Of a stretch of DNA of 12,772 bases, positions 6,815 to 12,772 are shown in pieces. Position 1 is the first letter of the stretch. Each line of letters starts with the position of its first letter. The stretch lies in NCBI GenBank assembly GCA_964518725.1, contig CAZFKP010000036.1, positions 1 to 12,772 on the forward strand, written 5' to 3'. The stretch is from JANRKF01 sp964518725 (lineage in GTDB: Bacteria; Pseudomonadota; Alphaproteobacteria; Rickettsiales; SXRF01). The translations under genes were made by a program, and so were the position numbers. Below the pieces are notes generated by a model that saw only the letters and a list, made by a program, of their open reading frames with translations, was not told the origin of the DNA and did no database searches.

Positions 6815-7014
6815 GCATCATCCTTTTTTTTGTTCTTGCGTAGTTTGAGATACAGAAGGCGGAACGGGTAGGCGACCACCACCACCAGCGCAAAACCGAT
6901 GGCGATCAGGAACCCGGCAGCTGAGCCAAGCGCCGTTAGCCCCGGCCCCGGACCAACATAAGAATGGGCAGGAAAAGTTGCCATCACACAGGCTATAAGC
7001 ATCGCATATCGCAT
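6811..7014 (-). CDS. 67-aa secreted/membrane peptide with YVGPGPG motif
   Basis: Residues 1-18 form a signal peptide (MRYAMLIACVMATFPAHS) with likely cleavage after AHS, which would leave YVGPGPGL as the mature N-terminus. A single hydrophobic helix follows (about 27-49, GLTALGSAAGFLIAIGFALV inside it), and the tail is strongly basic (RLLYLKLRKNKKK). The predicted form is a mature protein with a very short periplasmic end and a basic cytoplasmic end. Small proteins beginning Y[VI]GPG[AP]G after a signal peptide occur in various bacteria near envelope genes, but I know no assigned function. ATG at 7014 lies four bases after the ASST stop, no strong ribosome site is visible, and translation is probably coupled. 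Its stop overlaps the next gene. Confidence 0.8.
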   Translation of the reverse strand: MRYAMLIACVMATFPAHSYVGPGPGLTALGSAAGFLIAIGFALVVVVAYPFRLLYLKLRKNKKKDDA

Positions 7015-7018
7015 GGGA

Positions 7019-8368
7019 CTACTGTACTGCCTCTTTTAAAAAAGGCAACTGCTCGGGTGTATAACGCTCTGCATAGACGATCGCGGTTCCAAGGTTGGGG
7101 AGGGCACACAGGAAATCCGGGTCATAATTCTTTTCATTTTTTCCATACGGGGCAATATCAACAACATGTGGCTGGTAGAATGGCTTGAGCTTATAGCTCC
7201 ATACAATTTGATTGGCAGCATTGATTTCGAATATCCTGCTTCCCAAGGTTTCGGTGACGAGCATGTTGCCATTGCTGAGTGACTGGAGCCGGCCATAGGC
7301 ACAGCTGTGAAAAGGCGCGGAAGGGGTGCCGGTATAGTTTGCCGATACGGCGAGTGTGGACGGATGAATTTCCATGATGCGGGATTGCATGTTGTCCGGT
7401 GTGCCACCGCCGTTATTGTCCAGCACGATAATGGTTCCGTGATCTGTAAAATGAGCGGCATGTTGTGCCGCCCAGATGCCGCTATAAGCCCAAATAACCT
7501 TTGTGGTTTCCGGATCAATCACCGCAACCGTATTCATATTTCGGATTGAAATTAAAATGGATCCCACAGGAAATTGCGGGAATGCGGCCGCCTTATCTGG
7601 GGTGATGACATCAATCGAGTTGGTGTGGAATATGTCCCATGCCGCACCTTGAGGTTGGCGATTGGTCAGCAAACCACGGAAATCACTATTGGTGAAAGCA
7701 TCCAGCACCGATATTTTTTTTATCAGCCGCCCATCCGACGACAGCAGGGCGATATAATCCACAAGGATCGGCTGGGTAGTGCCTTGGACAAATTGATGGG
7801 TCAGCGTGTAAAGGGCGCTGCCCTCGGTGGGTATAAAAATATCATGATGTGTGTTATCGGCATAAGTCCACAATATGCGGGAGTCCTTATCCATTTTTAC
7901 TATCCCGTAACCATAGGGAGTATCCAGCCAGCCGGTGTAGGTGGCAAGCAAGTCACCATTAGGAAAAACATGTGCTTTCTCAAAATAAATGTGAGATTTG
8001 GCTGAGGTATTTTTAACATGGGGATGGCTGGGGAATGCCGTGTTGAACGGCATGTTCCAACCATGTACTACCTTGCCTTGCATGTCGAGCAAGTAAGCGC
8101 TTTCCCGATAGCGCATGGTGATGGCGGTGTAGCCTTCCAGGGCTTGTGGTTTCTTCCAGGTCACCGATTTATCGCCAAGTACCGCATCCATGTCCAATGC
8201 CACATTGGTCGTTGGCAGAGTCTTGGCAGCCACAAGTGCTGATTCAATCAGCCCAAACTTCTCGCGGAGTGCGCTGGCTGGGGAGACATTCCAAAACAAC
8301 GCGGCCGCCCCCAACACAAACGAGAGGGTTACTAGGCAGCCAACAAAAATGATTTTAATCCACTGCAT
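7019..8368 (-). CDS. Arylsulfate sulfotransferase (ASST/AssT-like), periplasmic
   Basis: PAPS-independent arylsulfotransferases are periplasmic beta-propellers that move sulfate from a sulfate ester to another hydroxyl through a sulfohistidine. The 449-aa product starts with a membrane anchor or signal segment (residues 4-26, possible cleavage after SPASA). It continues with the family's opening pattern (EGYTAIT, LLDMQGKVVHGW, residues 78-104) and repeated blade motifs (FPNGDLLA, 135-142; LSNGNMLVTE, 364-373). The catalytic set described for E. coli AssT (His252, His356, Arg374, His436) has plausible counterparts in the same order: HHD at 174-176, HTNS at H248, SIR at R276 and QH at H303. All four appear intact, so an active enzyme is likely. 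ATG at 8368 is preferred, overlapping the upstream gene by 14 bases; GTG at 8383 is an alternative. The acceptor is unknown. Confidence 0.88.
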   Translation of the reverse strand: MQWIKIIFVGCLVTLSFVLGAAALFWNVSPASALREKFGLIESALVAAKTLPTTNVALDMDAVLGDKSVTWKKPQALEGYTAITMRYRESAYLLDMQGKVVHGWNMPFNTAFPSHPHVKNTSAKSHIYFEKAHVFPNGDLLATYTGWLDTPYGYGIVKMDKDSRILWTYADNTHHDIFIPTEGSALYTLTHQFVQGTTQPILVDYIALLSSDGRLIKKISVLDAFTNSDFRGLLTNRQPQGAAWDIFHTNSIDVITPDKAAAFPQFPVGSILISIRNMNTVAVIDPETTKVIWAYSGIWAAQHAAHFTDHGTIIVLDNNGGGTPDNMQSRIMEIHPSTLAVSANYTGTPSAPFHSCAYGRLQSLSNGNMLVTETLGSRIFEINAANQIVWSYKLKPFYQPHVVDIAPYGKNEKNYDPDFLCALPNLGTAIVYAERYTPEQLPFLKEAVQ

Positions 8369-9383
8369 GGTTAAGCATAGCACGGTTTCTAATTTTCTTT
8401 CTTACGTTACTTAATGGCCTGTCAACGAATAATACAACCAATGATCCAAAAACAAAACTGAGAATCACTGCGGCAACGAAGGTTTCTAGTCCGTAATTAA
8501 AAGCTCCTCCCGAGATCGCGATGGCCGTTCCTATTAACGGAAAGTGTAAAAGAAACATTGGATAAGAAATGCCTGCCAGAAACTGCTCAACGGGTGATGC
8601 AATGGTGATGGTGGAGTGTTTGTACAGGCATATAACACAATAGGCGCCGACGAGCGAGATTGTATAAAGCAAGGCAAATTGTTCCCAGAGGGGATAATGT
8701 TGGACGTTAAATAAAACAGGCAAGCTCGTTGCTATGCAGGCAATAATAATCGCAACCCATCGGTTGAGTAGATATATTTTATCACATAGTCCGCGATAAA
8801 AATAAGAAAGGCTGCCAAGAAAGAACAGGGGTGCGGTGCCAAGAATACTAAAATACAGAAATTCAAAAGATGTGCCATGATACAGCTTGTAACAAACGAA
8901 GGAGCTGCTTGCGAGAAGCCCAAGCCATGTAAGTCGCTTGCTTCGTCCTGTGACCATGCCGACGATAAGGTAGAAAACAATTTCAATGGCAAGTGTTGTG
9001 CTTCCTGGCACGATTATTTCTGAGTTCCTGCCGTTCAACAAACTTGTTGTGCCAATGATTGAAAGATTGTTCAGCCACTCACCTATTGAGTTTGGAGTGG
9101 TTACTCGCGGGAGAAATGGGAGCATTCTCTGATCCGTAATATACAAGCAGAAAAGTGATGCCAGCATGCATAACCAGAACGTCGGATAAATTCGTACAAA
9201 CCGATTCTTAAGAAATAGAAAGTGCCCCATGATCGATGGGCTGTATATTTCATTGACCATGCGCGTGATGAGAAACGCTGAAATGATGTAGAATATAAAA
9301 ACTGCGGAAAACCCCTGCATGCCAGGAATCCATGTATGGCTATGGATAACCGCAAGCACCAAAACGAAGCGTAGATATTGCAT
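8355..9383 (-). CDS. Membrane acyltransferase B (acyltransferase-3 / OafA-like family)
   Basis: The 342-aa polytopic protein belongs to the acyltransferase-3 family, which O-acylates (often acetylates) surface glycans and other envelope molecules using cytosolic acyl-CoA. The family's R-x10-H motif is present at R5 and H16 (MQYLRFVLVLAVIHSH). Further hallmarks are SAFLITR (35-41) and RFVRIYPTFW (61-70, R61 and R64). About ten hydrophobic helices cover the rest. It is a clear paralogue of the protein at 10903-11946, colinear in its first 70 residues. ATG at 9383 is five bases after the stop of the glycosyltransferase gene. The DNA is visibly AT-richer than its neighbours (25 of 60 bases G or C in 8701-8760). 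No C-terminal SGNH domain is attached, so acyl transfer would rely on this domain alone. Confidence 0.9.
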   Translation of the reverse strand: MQYLRFVLVLAVIHSHTWIPGMQGFSAVFIFYIISAFLITRMVNEIYSPSIMGHFLFLKNRFVRIYPTFWLCMLASLFCLYITDQRMLPFLPRVTTPNSIGEWLNNLSIIGTTSLLNGRNSEIIVPGSTTLAIEIVFYLIVGMVTGRSKRLTWLGLLASSSFVCYKLYHGTSFEFLYFSILGTAPLFFLGSLSYFYRGLCDKIYLLNRWVAIIIACIATSLPVLFNVQHYPLWEQFALLYTISLVGAYCVICLYKHSTITIASPVEQFLAGISYPMFLLHFPLIGTAIAISGGAFNYGLETFVAAVILSFVFGSLVVLFVDRPLSNVRKKIRNRAMLNHAVD

Positions 9384-9388
9384 CTCAC

Positions 9389-10906
9389 TTACTCCGATAA
9401 TAACGAATCATATTCGCCAATTTGGAAAAGTATAATCTTCCCCAACCGTCCACCGCTCCATAACGGCTCCTGCGTCAACACGCGTAAATGTCTATAATAA
9501 ATAGCGAGATTGTAGTCCATGTAGTGCAGGTCACCGGTTGCAATAGCATGGGGATAGCCGACGGGAATGGTTCTCGGCATATGCCCGATGCGCCGGATAT
9601 GCCGCAAATGGGTTGGCAGGCGCGCCAGCAGTGGATCGGTCAGACCGAAATAATCGATGATTATACCCGACGCTCCGGCGTAGTAGCCGCGCATTCCAAC
9701 CATGCCCTCGATGGCGAGCGTGTGGTTGCCGTCTCTAGAGATGTTTTTTTGTTCTTCTGGTTGGCTCATATAGTCGCGTACATTCAATTTACTCGCTGAC
9801 GATGGAAATATATCTCCACCGAAACATGGAGGGCACCAGTTTTTTATGGTGGTGACGTCCGGGTAGGCGACACGTGTGATAATGCAAAAGGCAGCAATGG
9901 CTAGCCCATGAGCGGCTTGTATCCTTTGGGCGAACATCATCAATACTAGCCACGCGGCGATAAAAATATGCACCGACCAGAATCGGCCGGTGATATGATC
10001 CCCACCGACACTCATGGTATAGGCAACGTAGCACGCAAGCCCGATAGACACCGCCACTAGCTCAATTGGAGTGCTTATGCGCCGTGAATATTTCAGGTAG
10101 GGCACTGAGAGCATCGACAGGAACAGCAGGATACCGGACGTCACATCCAACGCAAACAGGTTGGCAAGGTAGTAAAACCCATGTGTGATGTAGTCGAGCG
10201 CTTCAATATTATCTGGCAGCTTGGCATATTTAGTGTTGGGCAGGAAGAAGCCATAATAGACGATGCTGAACATCAGCCAGGCAATCATTGGCATACTGCC
10301 GAGCATAATTTGCCGGTAGTTGATGGTGCGGTAATAAGCCATTAGCAGGCAAAGGCCGATGGGTAAGTAAAGGAATACGCTGTCGAGCCGGTTGACCATG
10401 CCAAGGCCGGCAAAGAGGCTGAGGTAAAGCCATTTGCGACGTTCTGGCGCACGCAATAATGCCCAGCCGAAGGCGGCAAACAGCAAGTGGCTCATCGGGT
10501 TTTCAAGCCCGGTGGTTGAGTGCTGGACAAAACAATAAGACGTCGCAAGTGGCGCGATAAACAGCCCACCATAACCGCGCCAGCCTGCTTGGGAGGTCAG
10601 GTGCGCTAACCACAATGCCCCCCCAGTGCATAGGACTGACAGGCTGATCGTAACCACCACAATGTCCGGCCATAGCGCATAGAAGGGGATGTGCAGGAGC
10701 GTCCATAATGGATTGGTAAAAGCTTGCACACGTTCAAAGACATTCCACCGCAGCCCATAGCCATGAACGGCATTGTCCACCACCCGGAAGCTGATGAAGG
10801 CATCTTCCACCACGGTAGAAAAATACGCAGTGATTAGCAGCACAGCTCCTATAAGGAGTAGATTCGGCCAACTGGTTGGTGTGTTAGGCTGAGGGTGGCC
10901 AGTCAT
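9389..10906 (-). CDS. GT-C-type membrane glycosyltransferase (AftB-like)
   Basis: This 505-aa polytopic protein looks like a lipid-linked-sugar glycosyltransferase that acts on the outer face of the inner membrane. After the first helix (about 14-33) comes the acidic catalytic-type motif EDAFISFR (34-41), followed by GYGLRWN and AFTNPLWTLL. That run is typical of the GT-C family that includes mycobacterial AftB arabinofuranosyltransferases. The centre has about ten helices, with PNTKYAKLP in a periplasmic loop and SVGGDHITGRFW later. The soluble C-terminal part carries GLTDPLLARLP and RIGHMPRTIPVGY, a pattern I associate with AftB-like proteins. ATG at 10906 is chosen because it overlaps the preceding TGA as ATGA; a 13-residue upstream extension would run into that gene. 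The donor sugar cannot be told from sequence; no arabinan pathway genes are in view. Confidence 0.85.
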   Translation of the reverse strand: MTGHPQPNTPTSWPNLLLIGAVLLITAYFSTVVEDAFISFRVVDNAVHGYGLRWNVFERVQAFTNPLWTLLHIPFYALWPDIVVVTISLSVLCTGGALWLAHLTSQAGWRGYGGLFIAPLATSYCFVQHSTTGLENPMSHLLFAAFGWALLRAPERRKWLYLSLFAGLGMVNRLDSVFLYLPIGLCLLMAYYRTINYRQIMLGSMPMIAWLMFSIVYYGFFLPNTKYAKLPDNIEALDYITHGFYYLANLFALDVTSGILLFLSMLSVPYLKYSRRISTPIELVAVSIGLACYVAYTMSVGGDHITGRFWSVHIFIAAWLVLMMFAQRIQAAHGLAIAAFCIITRVAYPDVTTIKNWCPPCFGGDIFPSSASKLNVRDYMSQPEEQKNISRDGNHTLAIEGMVGMRGYYAGASGIIIDYFGLTDPLLARLPTHLRHIRRIGHMPRTIPVGYPHAIATGDLHYMDYNLAIYYRHLRVLTQEPLWSGGRLGKIILFQIGEYDSLLSE

Positions 10907-11946
10907 TGGTATATCCGCTCCATAGCCGGTTGTGATGGTCGGCACTTTTCCCGTATTTTCTTACGGAGTTTCTTTATTGGTATTTCAACATACAACACGA
11001 TCAGAATGGATACGGTAATCGCAAGGGGAATCCCGGCCATGAATGGCTCGATTCCGCGGAGCGACGGCGGGATACTCAAATCATACATCATGAACCAGAG
11101 GATGGGATAATGTACCAGAAACAGCGGGTAGGTGAGGTCGGCAAGGAAGCTATCCAGCTTGGCATACGCACCTGCGAATGAGGCAAAGGACAGGCACAGG
11201 ATGCTATAGGCCGCACCGATACTAAATAGGTACATGATCGCATAGGATTCTACGGAGCTGCTTGCTGGCGCCATGAAGATGGTTGGCGTATACAGGCAGA
11301 ATTGTAAGAAGATGAGGTGAAACATAACGGGCTTATAGCAGAATCTCTTTAGCAATGTTCGGTAATGGTATAGGAGGCTGCCCAGCATGAAAAAGGGCGT
11401 GTGTGCGTAAGGGTGCAGGTAAGAGGCGCGCGGCGCGGGAACTGTGGCGATAATATAAGCGGTGATACACAAGCCGATGAACAAACCAACCCACGTACGC
11501 CATTTGCTGCGGCCAGTGATGAGGGCGATAATGACGTAATGATATAATTCCACATAGAGGCTCCATGCGGTGGGGAGCAACAGGGGCGGGGGTTCTCCGT
11601 TCCCGTACTGCACACCAACGATCAATAGATTGCCCAGCCATTCACTGAGTGTGCGCGGAAAAAACAGGTAGGGATTCAGCGGAGCGATCTGGTTATGGGC
11701 TAGACCGATCAGGGAAATCGAAATGATCAGGCATACGAAATAGGTGGGGAGAACCCGCACGCACCGGTTGGCAAAAAACCATGGCTTGTCGTGGCGTCGT
11801 GGGTAGACTTCATTAATCACCTTGGTGATAAGGAAGCTTGATAACACAAAGAATCCGCATACGCCAATCTGTGAGCACGCCCCGTTATAAACAAGGCTGT
11901 GGCCAGCGAGCACAGCCAATACCAAACTGAAACGTAAAAAGCCCAT
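10903..11946 (-). CDS. Membrane acyltransferase A (acyltransferase-3 / OafA-like family)
   Basis: The first gene of the - strand block encodes a 347-aa polytopic acyltransferase-3 protein. It has the R-x10-H motif at R5 and H16 (MGFLRFSLVLAVLAGH), SSFLITKVINEVY (36-48), RCVRVLPTYF (61-70) and about ten hydrophobic helices, ending in a basic tail (KKLRKKIREK). It is colinear with acyltransferase B: the same residue numbers carry the key R5, H16, R61 and R64, and both share SEWL/GEWL-type and MFLLH/LFLVH-type motifs. Two paralogues flanking one glycosyltransferase suggest acylation of different positions or units of one glycan. ATG at 11946 is preceded by AGGAG only one base away, unusually close, but the N-terminus agrees with the paralogue. 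Local composition is much richer in G and C than B (35 of 60 in 11161-11220). Confidence 0.9.
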   Translation of the reverse strand: MGFLRFSLVLAVLAGHSLVYNGACSQIGVCGFFVLSSFLITKVINEVYPRRHDKPWFFANRCVRVLPTYFVCLIISISLIGLAHNQIAPLNPYLFFPRTLSEWLGNLLIVGVQYGNGEPPPLLLPTAWSLYVELYHYVIIALITGRSKWRTWVGLFIGLCITAYIIATVPAPRASYLHPYAHTPFFMLGSLLYHYRTLLKRFCYKPVMFHLIFLQFCLYTPTIFMAPASSSVESYAIMYLFSIGAAYSILCLSFASFAGAYAKLDSFLADLTYPLFLVHYPILWFMMYDLSIPPSLRGIEPFMAGIPLAITVSILIVLYVEIPIKKLRKKIREKCRPSQPAMERIYQ

Positions 11947-12016
11947 TCTCTCCTAATCCCTGACTATCGATCAGCCGGACGGTTTCTGGATAGCATTTAA
12001 GCGGCTTGCCGCACAC

Positions 12017-12047
12017 AAAAAAATGCGGCCTCCGAAGAGGCCGCATT
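12017..12047 (-). terminator. Intrinsic terminator of the repeat-protein gene, cUUCGg loop
   Basis: On the - strand an 11-bp perfect stem (12037-12047 with 12022-12032) closes a TTCG tetraloop flanked by C and G, the exceptionally stable cUUCGg form. It is followed by a T run (A run at 12017-12023 on the + strand). It lies 21 bases after the TAA at 12068-12070 and separates that gene from acyltransferase A. The remaining 70 bases up to 11947 must hold the start of the - strand operon transcript if it has its own promoter, but I see no convincing -35/-10 pair there. Confidence 0.9.
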
Positions 12048-12067
12048 CTGGATCGTTCACCCGTTAA

Positions 12068-12772
12068 TTAGTTGGATGGGTAGGTGGTTGGTTCTGGATT
12101 TGGCTCTGGGTTGGTGTAGCAATTAGGCTCATAATCCCCGAGCATGCCAAGCGAAGCGCAGCTTGAAGGCGACGGTTCTGGATTTGGCTCTGGGTTGGTG
12201 TAGCAATTAGGCTCATAATCCCCGAGCANNNNNNNNNNNNNNNNNNNNNNNNNNNNNNNNNNNNNNNNNNNNNNNNNNNNNNNNNNNNNNNNNNNNNNNN
12301 NNNNNNNNNNNNNNNNNNNNNNNNNNNNTGCCAAGCGAAGCGCAGCTTGAAGGCGACGGTTCTGGATTTGGCTCTACCGGAAAGGTTGGCTCTTCCGAGC
12401 AAGCAGGTTCTGGGTCACCCTCCTCGTAGGTGATTTCATAGAATCCACCACCATTTTGTGGGCAGGATTTTTTCTTAGGTACTTTAGGGGTCTTCCATGG
12501 GATGATTTTTGGCTCCTCAACTCTCGTCGGGCATTCTGGAAAATTGGCATTAACGTAGCTTGCACAAGCCTCTTTGCTTGGGGATTCTTTGGGCCCAAAC
12601 GGCGCAGCGTCTGGGTGGCCAGTTTGGTATATCAGCATGTAACACTTGCCATTATCAAACTTCCATTCCACTTTTTCGCATTTGATAATCGCATTTTCTC
12701 CCCCGCCCGGCATGCCGGTTTCTTCTGGAGGTAGCATCCCCGCGGTGCCATTGGCCGAGGTGGAGGTCGTTG
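12068..12772 (-). CDS. Partial gene: Cys-containing, Pro/Glu-rich repeat protein with internal assembly gap
   Basis: The frame is open to the right edge of the window (…TSANGTAG before an in-frame ATG at 12737), so the N-terminus is probably missing; that ATG is a possible but weak start. The visible non-repeat part (12376-12737) contains spaced cysteines (KCEK, KCYM, ACAS, ECPT, SCPQ, ACSE) and a basic-proline stretch (KTPKVPKKK). It then passes into 28-aa repeats containing NPEPNPEPSPSSCASLG and MLGDYEPNCY, ending TTYPSN and TAA. The 100 N at 12229-12328 shift the literal frame, but if they are removed the flanks join as SLG-M-LGDYEP in frame, so no frameshift is real. Composition suggests an extracellular or envelope protein with disulfides. 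I do not recognise the family. Confidence 0.7.
12090..12375 (-). repeat. Perfect 84-bp tandem repeat (28-aa unit), copy number unresolved
   Basis: The 84 bases at 12090-12173 are repeated from 12174; the second copy is 55 bases (12174-12228), interrupted by N, and continues with 29 bases at 12329-12357. A further 18 matching bases follow (12358-12375). Visible bases are identical, including third codon positions. The unit encodes two cysteines and an acidic-proline run and is a multiple of three, so copy-number change keeps the frame. Confidence 0.92.
12229..12328. other. Assembly gap, 100 N
   Basis: Exactly 100 unknown bases, the customary placeholder for a gap of unknown size. The left flank ends ...GAGCA and the right flank begins TGCCAAG..., which are consecutive in the neighbouring intact repeat (12140-12151). 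The true gap is therefore most simply a whole number of 84-bp units, possibly zero. Confidence 0.95.

Noticed and set aside
11947..12016. Promoter for the - strand glycan/sulfation operon
   Set aside because: Candidate boxes on the reverse strand (TTGTGT with TGCTAT) match only half of the -10 consensus, so I do not annotate a promoter.
12090..12375. Possible CRISPR array or non-coding satellite
   Set aside because: Repeats are 84 bp, directly adjacent without unique spacers, and coding in one continuous frame.
12064..12402. Alternative reverse frame through the repeats
   Set aside because: It is open only because the repeat unit is a multiple of three and N positions hide stops; it does not continue into the upstream cysteine-rich coding region, whereas the NPEPNPEP frame does.

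Overview
The window looks like chromosomal DNA of an alphaproteobacterium, probably a metagenomic or draft assembly because it contains a run of exactly 100 N. The taxonomic hint comes from the Usg-family gene, which is typical of Alphaproteobacteria, and from a flgD-flgE pair with the alphaproteobacterial style of long, insertion-bearing hook protein. No species can be named from the sequence.

Left part, + strand (1-4700): the last codons of an upstream gene (possibly fliK), then flgD (hook cap/scaffold) and a giant flgE (1268 aa; family members are usually about 400 aa or somewhat more). The extra length of FlgE sits between the conserved termini and includes four copies of a beta-rich module (A) and two copies of a second module (B). 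One A copy is nested inside a B copy. The flgE 3' end carries three consecutive hairpins, two of which look like intrinsic terminators.

Middle (4700-5200, + strand): a single small gene of unknown function has its own promoter with perfect -35 and -10 hexamers and a roughly 100-nt leader that can fold into a long hairpin. It converges on the next block.

Right-centre, - strand (11946 down to 5196): a tightly packed operon-like block. In transcription order it holds acyltransferase A, a GT-C-type membrane glycosyltransferase, acyltransferase B (paralogue of A), a periplasmic arylsulfate sulfotransferase (ASST/AssT-like), a 67-aa secreted or membrane peptide with a YVGPGPG start, a 111-112 aa three-helix membrane protein, a cytosolic PAPS-type sulfotransferase, and finally a usg-like gene. 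Junctions are 1-14 nt overlaps or 4-5 nt gaps except before usg (36 nt). The content suggests envelope glycan assembly and decoration by acyl and sulfate groups. Having both a PAPS-dependent and a PAPS-independent sulfotransferase in one transcription unit, with two unrecognised small membrane proteins between them, is the most interesting system here. Base composition varies strongly along the block.

Right end, - strand (12068-12772): the 3' part of a secreted-looking, cysteine-containing, Pro/Glu-rich protein ending in perfect 84-bp (28-aa) tandem repeats. The N run lies exactly at a repeat phase boundary. A UUCG-loop intrinsic terminator follows the gene.
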